Source of the DNA: Microbulbifer sp. VAAF005
Lineage (GTDB): Bacteria > Pseudomonadota > Gammaproteobacteria > Pseudomonadales > Cellvibrionaceae
Assembly (NCBI RefSeq): GCF_030012985.1
Contig: NZ_CP120233.1
Span: 3,963,001 to 4,027,000 of the forward strand
Direction: 5' to 3'
DNA length: 64,000 nucleotides
Each line of letters starts with the position of its first letter. Within the stretch, counting starts at the first letter, position 1. A program made the position numbers and the translations under genes. Below, piece by piece: positions 17,998 to 27,634 of the stretch. Below the pieces are notes generated by a model. That model did no database searches. It was not told the DNA's origin and was given only the letters and a program-made list of their open reading frames with translations.

Positions 17998-18866
17998 ATG
18001 CTTAAGATAATACAGGGAACAATGCAACTCACAGGGCGGCTATCCCCAAAATTATCGGCCAATATTGCAATGTACCTGTCTTCTCGACCCAGACGCCATG
18101 CTGACTCCGAGCGTGAGAAGGCTCAGCAGTCTCAAGCCAAGAAGATTACTTACCGAGGTGCTTTAGGAACAGAAAATACGGCCTGGTCCTGGGGGAGGGG
18201 CCTGTAGTGATTCTCTGCCACGGCTGGGAAGCCAAAGCCGCAAAAATGGCAACCTTGGCGATGGCAATTGCTGAGCAGGGTTTCCAAGCGGTGGCTATCG
18301 ATGCTACCGCTCACGGTCACTCTGAGGGCAAGGTTTGTAATTTCGATATTATGGCGAAAGATATCTGCTCTCTGGCCAGCCAGTTTTCGGAAATATTTGC
18401 CATCGTCGGTCACTCGATGGGCGGAATGATGACAATGCGCGCGCGGGAGTTTGGGCTTAAAGCCCAGTGCTACGCAATACTCGGCGCACCGAGTGCTCCC
18501 TTGCCCATTATAGAAATTATGAAAAATATGCTGAAGGTAAGCCCTGAAACTGCAGAGCTATGCCAAGACAAGATAGCGAATCAAATAGGGTACTCTTGGC
18601 AGGAGTTGTTGCAGTGCAAAATGTATACCCCAGAAGATACCCCGCTCTTAATGATCTACGATACTGAAGACGATGAAGTACCTGTCTTCCACGGAGAAAG
18701 AATTCATAAAACCTGGCCCGCAGCGGAGATGATTAAAATTAACGGTGTTGGGCATCGGAAAATAGTTTGGGATGCTGAAGTAATAGAGTCAGTGGTAGAA
18801 TTTCTGCAAATGGAAAAGGCCAAGAAGGTAATAGTAGGGGCAGATTTGGGGAAGCGTGTGGGTTAA
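17998..18866 (+). pseudogene. Alpha/beta hydrolase, frameshifted
   Basis: The first 66 codons (from ATG 17998 to TAWSWGRG) and the remainder (GEGPVVILCHGWEAKAAKM onwards) are in different frames, joined at a G5 run at 18191-18195. A sixth G yields a 289-aa protein with the oxyanion-hole HGW, the nucleophile elbow GHSMGG, an aspartate region DTEDDEVP and the catalytic-histidine region GVGHRKI, all in hydrolase order. Substrate is not predictable. No strong ribosome site is visible; the MITE just upstream may affect its transcription. Lesion type matches other homopolymer losses in this window. Confidence 0.75.
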
Positions 18867-19473
18867 CCAAGCTATTGAGGCTTAGAGGTACGGCGGGCCT
18901 TGAATGCTCGCTTTACGGAGCTTTTAATAGTTCCCTGTATAAGGCCCTTTTATTTTTGTTTGTAAGTATTGCTGGAATAATTTTTTATTTTGTTGCTATT
19001 TTGTAGTCCTTCTGATTTAAAGCCTGTCAGTTTTTCTCGTTTGAAGTATTCTTCGGCTGTCGCTAATACCCCTTTCAATTCTTAGTTTCTCGTTGTCTCA
19101 ATTTCTGCGTATCACTTTTAGCAGTTGATACATTGGTACTAATAAGCAGGCCTAGCGGTAGGCGTTTGCAATATGGAAAGAGGCGAGAAATTGAACCCAG
19201 TAGAGGTAGCTTTATAGACTTGCTGGTTGGTACAAATCCACAAAGCTTCCACAATTCCTGTAGGACAGCCAAGTAGCTAAAGCCAGTTTGCCACCACACT
19301 TGTTGTTCAATATCTTTGAAAGCTTAGGCTAGCTCTTGCCCTTTATTATTTCAAACTGGAAATAAATCACATTATGTATAAAAGCTGTCTGTTAATAACG
19401 TGATTTTGGCCGATTTTTATAGATAATAACGCCCGATCAAACCGATTGTTATGTATAAGGGAGGGATTCTCGA
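18867..19473. other. Intergenic, 607 bp, no convincing gene
   Basis: Between the hydrolase and the 441-aa gene. One 74-codon reverse frame (19075-19299) has no ribosome site and no recognisable features. The last 80 bp form the upstream region of the 441-aa gene, with a strong GGGAGGG ribosome site at about 19460. No terminator with a clear stem was found. Confidence 0.5.
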
Positions 19474-20799
19474 ATGAAGGTATTTGGTTCTGGTTTAGCG
19501 GCTTCTCCTGCAATGGAGGTACATGGCTTTAAGGCTATGGGGGATAACTCAAACGGCTACCTCCTGATTTCAGACGCTAAAGATGGCCGTAAGGTTTATA
19601 TTGCTGCAGCCATCGCCGGGAAGTTTGCCAGCTGGCTAGCAAGAAGTGGCTACAAAGGATCAATGGTGATGTCCCGCCTTGCCCAACTGCGGGCCACCGC
19701 CGGAGGCTTCAAGAGCTATAACAATGCCCATAATGCCTTTGAGCACATGGATATCATTGAGAACCTGCAGATCGGTTACAAGATTGTCCAGCCCAGTGCA
19801 GATAATCGGCGTGGTGGTGTCTATATCACCCGTATCGATTTTGCTGAGCATGCTGGAGGGGATGTAACGCCGGGGCTGTATCATGTTGATTATAAGGCAG
19901 GTGAAAAGGAATGGGCGCTAGATAAGGATGAGCAGCCCAAGATCCGACGCACCAATATGGCCGTTAATGGGCTCTGTCGGCATGCTGAAGTCGCAGCCAG
20001 GGATATTATCCCGGGAATGGTGAATGGCGCCTATAAAGATGTCAGCGGCAGCCAGGGGATTAAAGATGAAGGGTTTGGGTTGTTCTATAATCCGCGCCCG
20101 CTTTACAGTGCCGGCCAACAGTGGAAGACCCCACAACAGAAACAGGTTTCTTTTGACGTGACAGCGAACAAGCTGGGCAACCTGATATTGGCATCACAAA
20201 AGGAAGGAAGGGATACCCAGTGGGTGATTCACGGGGATGGCTGCCACTTATTCCGCAAGACTTTGCTGCGTTTGCAGGGGCAGGTGCTAGACAAACATAC
20301 GGTGTTTTTTGCCGCCCCCAAGGGCAGTCTTCAAACCCTACTGCCATTGGTGCGGGGGGCTGGATTAAAACTTCACAAAGACGTCTTTAAATATCATCCC
20401 CATGACTGGAGTCAACCCCTGAATCGGGTTAACCCGCGTATCTCTAAAGAGATAAAGGCCTTTGGGTCTGATTATGATAACGCCGCGAGGGTAGCCTCAT
20501 TAAATGTGCAAAGTTCCTTTGCAATGGCGGCAGGATATGTAGGATCATTTGCCTTGGGTGGTTTTACACTGGGACTTGGTGAGTTGAGTGCCGGCGCTGG
20601 TGGTGTGGGCATGGCAGTAAAAGCGCGAGCACTAAGAAATATGCTGGCCAACCACGCCAATGATCCTACCTTAAATCCCCATATGCACCCCTTTAAAAGT
20701 GTGAACGAGATGAATGCCCATGTAATATCGGAGAATGGTTCAGGGGCAAGCTCGTTCCTGAAACTGGCCGGAAGTCTGCGCCGCGAGTATGCGAGATGA
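19474..20799 (+). CDS. Unrecognised 441-aa protein heading the tandem paralogue array (candidate effector/toxin)
   Basis: ATG with a strong upstream GGGAGGG. I do not recognise the family. Visible features: no signal peptide; an N-terminal alpha/beta-looking part; DTQWVIHGDGCHLFRKTL at ~247-265; a glycine-rich hydrophobic stretch at ~350-385 (FAMAAGYVGSFALGGFTLG, then GELSAGAGGVGMAV) that could insert in or cross a membrane; and a hydrophilic end ASSFLKLAGSLRREYAR. Its TGA overlaps the ATG of the first array member (ATGA), so the two are translationally coupled. One long, single-copy gene followed by many copies of a small soluble paralogue is the layout of secreted effectors with duplicated immunity genes, but no known toxin motif, VgrG, PAAR or delivery marker was found. 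Other possibilities are a structural or enzymatic protein whose partners have amplified. Confidence 0.6.
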   Translation: MKVFGSGLAASPAMEVHGFKAMGDNSNGYLLISDAKDGRKVYIAAAIAGKFASWLARSGYKGSMVMSRLAQLRATAGGFKSYNNAHNAFEHMDIIENLQIGYKIVQPSADNRRGGVYITRIDFAEHAGGDVTPGLYHVDYKAGEKEWALDKDEQPKIRRTNMAVNGLCRHAEVAARDIIPGMVNGAYKDVSGSQGIKDEGFGLFYNPRPLYSAGQQWKTPQQKQVSFDVTANKLGNLILASQKEGRDTQWVIHGDGCHLFRKTLLRLQGQVLDKHTVFFAAPKGSLQTLLPLVRGAGLKLHKDVFKYHPHDWSQPLNRVNPRISKEIKAFGSDYDNAARVASLNVQSSFAMAAGYVGSFALGGFTLGLGELSAGAGGVGMAVKARALRNMLANHANDPTLNPHMHPFKSVNEMNAHVISENGSGASSFLKLAGSLRREYAR

Positions 20800-21614
20800 T
20801 AAAAAAATTACTATTGTGGCCGCCCATTTACCAGCGCCTGCCGGCCGCATGGCAGGCCAGCAAGCTGAATCTTTACGGCCCGGATTTTGAGCAGGCTCCT
20901 TGGAAGGAAATTGACCTTTCCGGGATCAAACTCAAATTTAAAAATCCCCCTCAAACTGAGATGTTCCCCAATGATATTTGGGTGGAGCGAATGAATATCT
21001 ATGATACTCGCAGCTTTGAACAATGGGATGGTGGTGAAACCGAAATTGTCTATAAAAGCGGTTGGGTCTATACGGATGGTTTGTTCGGTGACGGGGTTGT
21101 GGGGGGCGGTACCCTACAGATGATTATCCAGCGCCGGGATCTGAAAAAATACGGTTTGCAGAGTCTGTTTATCCCCGAGCAGCTGGCCATGATTTTGCTG
21201 GATGATTTGGCACGAGATTACGAAGAGCGAAATAGAAAACGGCGCGAAGGTGATTACGTGGAACCCTATAATCCGGAAATTCATACTTGGTTATACCCCA
21301 AAACCGTTGAAGCGTTGCACCCAGCTGAGCATAGGGGGCTAACTTGCTATTCATTTTCTATATGGAGACCATTTGAACTGAAGAGGCACACCTGGGCTAC
21401 CGCTATTACCGACGAACATATTCTTAAATTTTCCTATATGCCCAGTGCCAGCGGTGTAGATCACCTGTCGGATGACAATAACTTTGCCGAAGCGGCGGAA
21501 AGAACGGCACGTGAGTTTGCTGAGAATATTTATATTACCCTGACGCCAGATGCTGAAAGGCAGCGGCAGGCGGCTTTAACTGAAGCCTCAAAATTGGCAC
21601 AGCAGCGGGCCTAA
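20796..21614 (+). CDS. Array paralogue, unit 1 (272 aa, intact)
   Basis: Begins at the ATG that overlaps the stop of the 441-aa gene, so it is the unit most tightly coupled to it. The protein has no signal peptide or clear membrane helix and should be cytoplasmic: a basic start KKLLLWPPIYQRLPAAW, a constant LNLYGPDFEQAPWKEIDLSG, the variable block around residue 70-85 in its SFEQWDGGETE version, GGGTLQMIIQRRDLKKYG near 108-125, a charged helix DLARDYEERNRKRREGDYVE, and the constant tail TPDAERQRQAALTEASKLA. I do not recognise the family. Position suggests it is the partner (immunity, chaperone or regulator) of the upstream protein. Confidence 0.85.
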   Translation: MIKKLLLWPPIYQRLPAAWQASKLNLYGPDFEQAPWKEIDLSGIKLKFKNPPQTEMFPNDIWVERMNIYDTRSFEQWDGGETEIVYKSGWVYTDGLFGDGVVGGGTLQMIIQRRDLKKYGLQSLFIPEQLAMILLDDLARDYEERNRKRREGDYVEPYNPEIHTWLYPKTVEALHPAEHRGLTCYSFSIWRPFELKRHTWATAITDEHILKFSYMPSASGVDHLSDDNNFAEAAERTAREFAENIYITLTPDAERQRQAALTEASKLAQQRA

Positions 21615-21645
21615 ATCTGGCCCGAAGTTTGTGTAGAGAGACGGT

Positions 21646-22471
21646 GTGGTGCTGAAGAAATTATTATTATGGCCTCCCATTTATAAGCGCCTACCGGCCG
21701 CATGGCAGGCCAGTAAGCTAAATCTTTACGGCCCGGATTTTGAGCAAGCCCCCTGGAAGGAAATTGACCTTTCCGGGATCAAACTCAAATTTAAAAATCC
21801 CCCTCAAACGAGAATGTTCCCTAATGATATCCGGGTGGAGGGGATGAATATCTACGATGATCAATCTTTTAGCCCCCCTGGGATGGTGGTAGGACTAAGA
21901 CGCTATATAAGAGTGGCTGGGTCTATACCGATGGCCTGTTCGGCGATGGAGTTGTGGGGGGCGGTACCCTGCAGATGATTATCCAGCGACGGGATCTAAA
22001 AAAATATGGTTTGCAGAGCCTGTTTATTCCCGAGCAGCTTGCAGTGATTTTGTTGGATGATTTCGAAAAGATTATGAAGAGCGGAATAGAAAGCGGCGCG
22101 AAGACGATAATTATGTAGAGCCGTATAACTCGGAAATTCATACCTGGTTATATCCTAAAACCGTTGCAGCGCTGAATCCATTGGAGCATCAAGGTCTGAC
22201 TTGCTACTCTTTCTCGATATGGAGACCTTTGGAAACAAAGAAGCATACATGGGCTATCGCGATTACCGATGAGCACCTCCTTGAGTTTTCCTATATGCCC
22301 AGTGCCAGCGGTGTAGATCACCTAGCGGATGACAATAACTTTGCCGAAGCGGCGGAAAGAACAGCACGTGAGTTTGCTGAGAATATTGATATTACCCTGA
22401 CGCCAGATGCTGAAAGGCAGCGGCAGGCGGCTTTAACTGAAGCCTCGACCTTGGCACAGCAGCGGGCCTAG
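21646..22471 (+). pseudogene. Array paralogue, unit 2 (two single-base losses)
   Basis: Starts with GTG (MVLKKLLLWPP). The frame breaks at the C6 run 21873-21878 (SFSPPG instead of SxSPPWDGG) and again at an A4 run near 22066-22069 where unit 4 has five A. With both bases restored the protein is ~275 aa and its second half (FEKDYEERNRKRREDDNYVE, ALNPLEHQGLTCYSF) is nearly identical to unit 4. Either two real frameshifts or two homopolymer errors. Confidence 0.75.
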
Positions 22472-22504
22472 ATCTGGCCCGAAGTTTGTGTAGAGAAACT
22501 TACG

Positions 22505-23326
22505 ATGCTAAAAAAACTGCTATTGTGGCCGCCCATTTACAAGCGCCTGCCGGCCGCATGGCAGGCCAGTAAGCTGAATCTTTACGGCCCGGATTTTGAG
22601 CAAGCCCCCTGGAAGGAAATTGACCTTTCCGGGATTAAGCTTAAGTTTAAAAATCCCCCTCAAACTGAGATGTTCCCAAATGATATCCGGGTGGAGGGGA
22701 TGAATATCTACGACGATCAATCCTATAGCCCCCCTTGGGATGGAGGTAGGACTAAAGCGCTATACAAGAGTGGCTGGGTCTATACGGATGGCCTGTTTGG
22801 TGATGGGGTTGTGGGGGGCGGTACCCTACAGATGATTATCCAGCGACGGGATTTAAAAAAATACGGTTTGCAGAGCCTGTTTATTCCCGGGCAGCTGGAA
22901 ACTATTTTATTGGATGACTTAACAAAGAAATACGAAGCAAGGAATAAAAAACTTCGTGAAGGCGATTATTTGGAGCCCTACAATCCAGAGGTTGATGTTT
23001 GGCTGTACCCCAAAAGCGTTGAAGCGCTGAATCCATCGGAGAAACGGGGGTTGGCCTGTTACTCATTTGCAATATGGCAGCCATTCGAACTAAAGAGGCA
23101 CACCTGGTCTACCGCTATTACCGATGAACATATCCTTGAGTTTTCCTATATGCCTAGTGCTAGCGGCGTGAATCACCTAGCGGATGATAACAATTTTGCC
23201 GAAGCGGCGGAAAGAACAGCACGTGAGTTTGCTGAGAATATTGATATTACCCTGACGCCAGATGCTGAAAGACAGCGGCAGGCGGCTTTAACTGAAGCCT
23301 CGAAATTGGCGCAGCGGCGGGCCTAA
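22505..23326 (+). CDS. Array paralogue, unit 3 (273 aa, intact)
   Basis: ATG start in the alternative spacer type (GAGAAACTTACG before the ATG). Carries the SYSPPWDGGRTKAL version of the first variable block, showing what the frame of units 2, 5 and 8 should be, and the LTKKYEARNKKLREGDYLE / EVDVWLYPKSVEALNPSEKR version of the second block. It is the only unit with GQLETILLDDLTKKYE, and its tail reads QRRA rather than QQRA. Confidence 0.85.
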   Translation: MLKKLLLWPPIYKRLPAAWQASKLNLYGPDFEQAPWKEIDLSGIKLKFKNPPQTEMFPNDIRVEGMNIYDDQSYSPPWDGGRTKALYKSGWVYTDGLFGDGVVGGGTLQMIIQRRDLKKYGLQSLFIPGQLETILLDDLTKKYEARNKKLREGDYLEPYNPEVDVWLYPKSVEALNPSEKRGLACYSFAIWQPFELKRHTWSTAITDEHILEFSYMPSASGVNHLADDNNFAEAAERTAREFAENIDITLTPDAERQRQAALTEASKLAQRRA

Positions 23327-23357
23327 ATCTCGCTCGAAGTTTGTGCAGAGAGACGGT

Positions 23358-24185
23358 GTGGTGCTGAAGAAATTATTATTATGGCCTCCCATTTACAAGC
23401 GCCTACCGGCCGCATGGCAGGCCAGTAAGCTGAACCTTTACGGCCCGGACTTCGAGCAAGCTCCCTGGAAGGAAATTGACCTTTCCGGGATAAAGCTTAA
23501 GTTTAAAAATCCCCCTCAGACGAGAATGTTCCCAAATGATATCCGGGTGGAGGGGATGAATATCTACGACGATAATTCCTATAATCCACCTTGGGATGGT
23601 GGCAGGACTAAAACGCTATACAAGAGTGGTTGGGTCTATACGGATGGCCTGTTCGGTGACGGGGTAGTGGGGGGCGGTACCCTGCAGATGATTATCCAGC
23701 GACGGGATCTAAAAAAATATGGTTTGCAGAGCCTGTTTATTCCCGAGCAGCTTGCAGTGATTTTGCTGGATGATTTCGAAAAAGATTATGAAGAGCGGAA
23801 TAGAAAGCGGCGCGAAGACGATAATTATGTAGAGCCGTATAACTCAGAAATTCATACCTGGTTATATCCTAAAACCGTTGCAGCGCTGAATCCATTGGAG
23901 CATCAAGGTCTGACTTGCTACTCTTTCTCGATATGGAGACCTTTGGAAACAAAGAAGCATACATGGGCTATCGCTATTACCGATGAGCACCTCCTTGAGT
24001 TTTCCTATATGCCCAGTGCCAGCGGTGTAGATCACCTAGCGGATGACAATAACTTTGCAGAAGCGGCGGAAAAAACGGCGCGTGAGTTTGCTGATAATAT
24101 TGATATTACCCTGACGCCAGATGCTGAAAGGCAGCGGCAGGCGGCTTTAACTGAAGCCTCGAAATTGGCACAGCAGCGGGCCTAA
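23358..24185 (+). CDS. Array paralogue, unit 4 (~275 aa, intact)
   Basis: A GTG pair at 23358/23361 aligns with the ATG of the other units, so I start there although the frame is open further upstream. First block is SYNPPWDGGRTKTL, lacking the long C-run (CCACC instead), and this unit is not frameshifted. Second half is the DDNYVEPYNSEIHTWLYP version shared almost base for base with unit 2, evidence for recent exchange between the two. Confidence 0.83.
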   Translation: MVLKKLLLWPPIYKRLPAAWQASKLNLYGPDFEQAPWKEIDLSGIKLKFKNPPQTRMFPNDIRVEGMNIYDDNSYNPPWDGGRTKTLYKSGWVYTDGLFGDGVVGGGTLQMIIQRRDLKKYGLQSLFIPEQLAVILLDDFEKDYEERNRKRREDDNYVEPYNSEIHTWLYPKTVAALNPLEHQGLTCYSFSIWRPLETKKHTWAIAITDEHLLEFSYMPSASGVDHLADDNNFAEAAEKTAREFADNIDITLTPDAERQRQAALTEASKLAQQRA

Positions 24186-24219
24186 ATCTCGCTCGAAGTT
24201 TGTGCAGAGAGACGGTGTG

Positions 24220-25040
24220 ATGCTGAAGAAACTATTAATGTGGCCGCCAATTTACAAGCGTCTGCCGGCCGCATGGCAGGCCAGCAAGCTGAATCTTTAC
24301 GGCCCGGATTTTGAGCAAGCCCCCTGGAAGGATATTGACCTTTCCGGGATCAAACTCAATTTTAAAAATCCCCCTCAGACGAGAATGTTCCCTAATGATA
24401 TCCGGGTGGAGGGGATGAATATCTACGACGATCAATCTTTTAGCCCCCCTGGGATGGCGGTAGGACTAAGACGCTATATAAGAGTGGCTGGGTCTATACC
24501 GATGGCCTGTTCGGTGACGGAGTAGTGGGGGGCGGTACCCTGCAGATGATTATCCAGCGACGGGATCTAAAAAAATATGGTTTGCAGAGCCTGTTTATTC
24601 CCGAGCAGCTTGCAGTGATTTTGTTGGATGATTTGGCAAAAGATTATGGAGAGCGAAATAGAGAACTGCGAGAAGGTGATTACCTGGAACCCTACAATCC
24701 GGAAGTTGATGTTTGGCTATACCCCAAATCTATTGAAGCGCTAAATCCTGCGGAGCACCAGGGGCTAACTTGCTGCTCATTTTCGGTACGAAAGCCCTTA
24801 AAGCCAAAGATTCATACGTGGACCACCGCTATAACCGATGAACATATCCTAGAATTTTTTTACATGCCCAGCGCCAGCGGTGTAGATCACCTAGCGGATG
24901 ATAACAACTTTGCCGAAGCAGCGGAAAGAACGGCACGTGAGTTTGCTGAGAATATTGATATTACTCTGACGCCAGATGCTGAAAGGCAGCGGCAGGCGGC
25001 TTTAACTGAAGCCTCAAAATTGGCACAGCAGCGGGCCTAA
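24220..25040 (+). pseudogene. Array paralogue, unit 5 (one single-base loss)
   Basis: ATG at 24220. Frame breaks at the C6 run 24444-24449, the same position as in unit 2 (SFSPPG). One extra C gives a 273-aa protein. The second half is distinctive: DLAKDYGERNRELREGDYLE and CSFSVRKPLKPKIHTWTTA, the most diverged version of the third block, with EFFYMPS where others have FSYMPS. Confidence 0.78.
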
Positions 25041-25073
25041 ATCTGGCCCGAAGTTTGTGTAGAAAAACTTACG

Positions 25074-25892
25074 ATGCTAAAAAAACTGCTATTGTGGCCG
25101 CCCATTTATAAGCGTCTGCCGGCCGTATGGCAGGCCAGCAAGCTGAATCTTTACGGCCCGGATTTTGAGAAAGCTCCCTGGAAGGAAATTGACCTTTCCG
25201 GGATCAAACTCAAATTTAAAAATCCCCCTCAAACTGAGATGTTCCCCAATGATATTTGGGTGGAGCGAATGAATATCTATGATACTCACAGCTTTGAACA
25301 ATGGGATGGTGGTGAAACCGAAATTGTTTATAAAAGCGGTTGGATCTATACGGATGGTTTGTTCGGTGACGGAGTTGTGGGGGGCGGTACCCTGCAGATG
25401 ATTATCCAGCGGCGGGATTTAAAAAAATACGGCATACACAGTCTGTTTATTCCCGAACAGTTGGCGATGATGTTATTGGATGATTTGGCGAGAGATTACG
25501 AGGCTAGGAATAAAAAACTGAGAGAAGGCGATTACCTGGAACCCTACAATCCGGAAGTTGATGTTTGGCTATACCCCAAAACCGTTGAAGCGTTGCATCC
25601 AGCGGAGCACCGGGGGCTGGCTTGCTATTCTTTTTCCATATGGAAACCCTTGAGGCCAAAGAGGCACACCTGGGCTACCGCTATTACCGATGAACATATT
25701 CTTAAATTTTCCTATATGCCCAGTGCCAGCGGTGTAGATCACCTGTCGGATGACAATAACTTTGCCGAAGCGGCGGAAAGAACGGCACGTGAGTTTGCTG
25801 AGAATATTGATATTACCCTGACGCCAGATGCTGAAAGGCAGCGGCAGGCCGCTTTAACTGAAGCCTCAAAATTGGCACAGCAGCGGGCCTAA
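25074..25892 (+). CDS. Array paralogue, unit 6 (272 aa, intact)
   Basis: ATG with the GAAAAACTTACG spacer, like unit 3. First block is the SFEQWDGGETE version (THSFEQ), second block is ARNKKLREGDYLEPYNPE / VDVWLYPKTVEALHPAEHR, third block CYSFSIWKPLRPKRHTWATA. It is thus a mosaic: unit 1-like at the front, unit 3-like in the middle. Local differences such as KKYGIHSLF (others KKYGLQSLF) and FEKAPW mark it as an independent lineage. Confidence 0.85.
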   Translation: MLKKLLLWPPIYKRLPAVWQASKLNLYGPDFEKAPWKEIDLSGIKLKFKNPPQTEMFPNDIWVERMNIYDTHSFEQWDGGETEIVYKSGWIYTDGLFGDGVVGGGTLQMIIQRRDLKKYGIHSLFIPEQLAMMLLDDLARDYEARNKKLREGDYLEPYNPEVDVWLYPKTVEALHPAEHRGLACYSFSIWKPLRPKRHTWATAITDEHILKFSYMPSASGVDHLSDDNNFAEAAERTAREFAENIDITLTPDAERQRQAALTEASKLAQQRA

Positions 25893-25926
25893 ATCTGGCC
25901 CGAAGTTTGTGTAGAGAGACGGTGTG

Positions 25927-26745
25927 ATGCTGAAGAAACTATTATTGTGGCCGCCCATTTACAAGCGCCTGCCGGCCGCATGGCAGGCCAGTAAGCTGAA
26001 TCTTTACGGTCCGGATTTTGAGCAAGCCCCCTGGAAGGAAATTGACCTTTCCGGGATTAAGCTCAAGTTTAAAAATCCCCCTCAAACGAGAATGTTCCCC
26101 AATGATATTTGGGTGGAGCGAATGAATATCTATGATACTCGCAGCTTTGAACAATGGGATGGTGGTGAAACCGAAATTGTTTATAAAAGCGGTTGGATCT
26201 ATACCGATGGTTTGTTCGGTGACGGGGTTGTGGGGGGCGGTACCCTACAGATGATTATCCAGCGCCGGGATCTGAAAAAATACGGTTTGCAGAGTCTGTT
26301 TATCCCCGAGCAGCTGGCCATGATTTTGCTGGATGATTTGGCACGAGATTACGAAGAGCGAAATAGAAAACGGCGCGAAGGTGATTACCTGGAACCCTAT
26401 AACCCGGAAATTCATACTTGGTTATACCCCAAAACCGTTGAAGCGTTGCATTCAGCTGAGCATAGGGGGCTAACTTGCTATTCATTTTCTATATGGAGAC
26501 CATTTGAACTGAAGAGGCACACCTGGGCTACCGCTATTACCGACGAACATATTCTTAAATTTTCCTATATGCCCAGTGCCAGCGGTGTAGATCACCTAGC
26601 GGATGATAACAACTTTGCCGAAGCAGCGGAAAGGACAGCGCGTGAGTTTGCTGAGAATATTGATATTACCCTGACGCCAGATGCTGAAAGACAGCGGCAG
26701 GCCGCTTTAACTGAAGCCTCAAAATTGGCACAACAGCGGGCCTAA
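25927..26745 (+). CDS. Array paralogue, unit 7 (272 aa, intact)
   Basis: The ATG at 25927 (a GTG three bases earlier is also possible) opens a protein nearly the same as unit 1 from the first variable block on (TRSFEQWDGGETE, DLARDYEERNRKRREGDY, WRPFELKRHTWATA), but with the QTRMFPND version at residues 54-61. The closeness to unit 1, seven positions away, argues for conversion or block duplication across the array. Confidence 0.85.
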   Translation: MLKKLLLWPPIYKRLPAAWQASKLNLYGPDFEQAPWKEIDLSGIKLKFKNPPQTRMFPNDIWVERMNIYDTRSFEQWDGGETEIVYKSGWIYTDGLFGDGVVGGGTLQMIIQRRDLKKYGLQSLFIPEQLAMILLDDLARDYEERNRKRREGDYLEPYNPEIHTWLYPKTVEALHSAEHRGLTCYSFSIWRPFELKRHTWATAITDEHILKFSYMPSASGVDHLADDNNFAEAAERTAREFAENIDITLTPDAERQRQAALTEASKLAQQRA

Positions 26746-26776
26746 ATCTGGCCCGAAGTTTGTGTGGAGAGACTCT

Positions 26777-27600
26777 ATGATACTAAAAAAATTACTATTG
26801 TGGCCGCCCATTTATAAGCGCTTACCGGCCGCATGGCAGGCCAGTAAGCTGAATCTTTACGGCCCGGACTTCGAGCAAGCTCCCTGGAAAGAAATCGACC
26901 TTTCCGGGATCAAACTCAAATTTAAAAATCCCCCTCAAACTGAGATGTTCCCCAATGATATCTGGGTGGAGCGGATGAATATCTACGATGATCAATCTTT
27001 TAGCCCCCTTGGGATGGTGGCAGGACTAAAACGCTATATAAGAGCGGCTGGGTCTATACCGATGGCCTGTTCGGCGATGGGGTTGTGGGGGGCGGTACCC
27101 TACAGATGATTATTCAGCGGCGGGATTTAAAAAAATACGGTTTGCAGAGCCTGTTTATTCCTGAGCAGTTTGCAGTGATTTTGCTGGATGATTTGGCGAA
27201 AGATTATGGAGAGCGGAATAGAGAGCTGCGCGAAGGCGATTATTTGGAGCCCTACAATCCGGAAGTTGATGTTTGGTTATACCCTAAAAGTGTTGAAGCA
27301 CTGAATCCATCGGAGCATCGGGGACTGGCCTGCTACTCATTTCCTATATGGCAGCCGTTCGAGATGAAAAGACACACATGGGCTACCGCGATTACTGATG
27401 AGCATATCCTTAAATTTGCCTACAGACCCAGCGCCAATGCTGTCAACCACTTGGCGGATGACAATAACTTTGCTGAAGCGGCAGAAAGAACGGCGCGTGA
27501 CTTTGCTGAGAATCTCTATATTACCCTGACGCCAGATGCTGAAAGGCAGCGGCAGGCGGCTTTAACTGAAGCCTCGAAATTGGCACAGCAGCGGGCCTAG
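26777..27600 (+). pseudogene. Array paralogue, unit 8 (one single-base loss)
   Basis: ATG at 26777 (MILKKLLLWPP). Frame breaks at a C5 run 27004-27008 followed by TT, where intact unit 3 has C6 TT; restoring one C gives 274 aa. The downstream half is DLAKDYGERNRELREGDYLE with ALNPSEHRGLACYSFPIW, and it has its own variants FAYRPSANAVNHLADD and ENLYITL. The most downstream full-length unit and one of the most diverged near the C-terminus. Confidence 0.78.
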
Positions 27601-27634
27601 ATTTGGCCCGAAGTTTGTGTGGAGAGGCGGTGTG

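Noticed and set aside
19075..19299. Reverse 74-codon frame upstream of the 441-aa gene
   Set aside because: No ribosome site, no recognised features; left as intergenic.
19474..20799. Assignment of the 441-aa protein as a T6SS effector with a marker domain
   Set aside because: No MIX, PAAR, VgrG, Rhs or known toxin motif could be seen; kept as unrecognised.
21870..27012. Programmed frameshifting in array units
   Set aside because: Lesions differ in run length (C6T, C6T, C5TT), other units are in frame without a slippery site, and one unit has a second break elsewhere.
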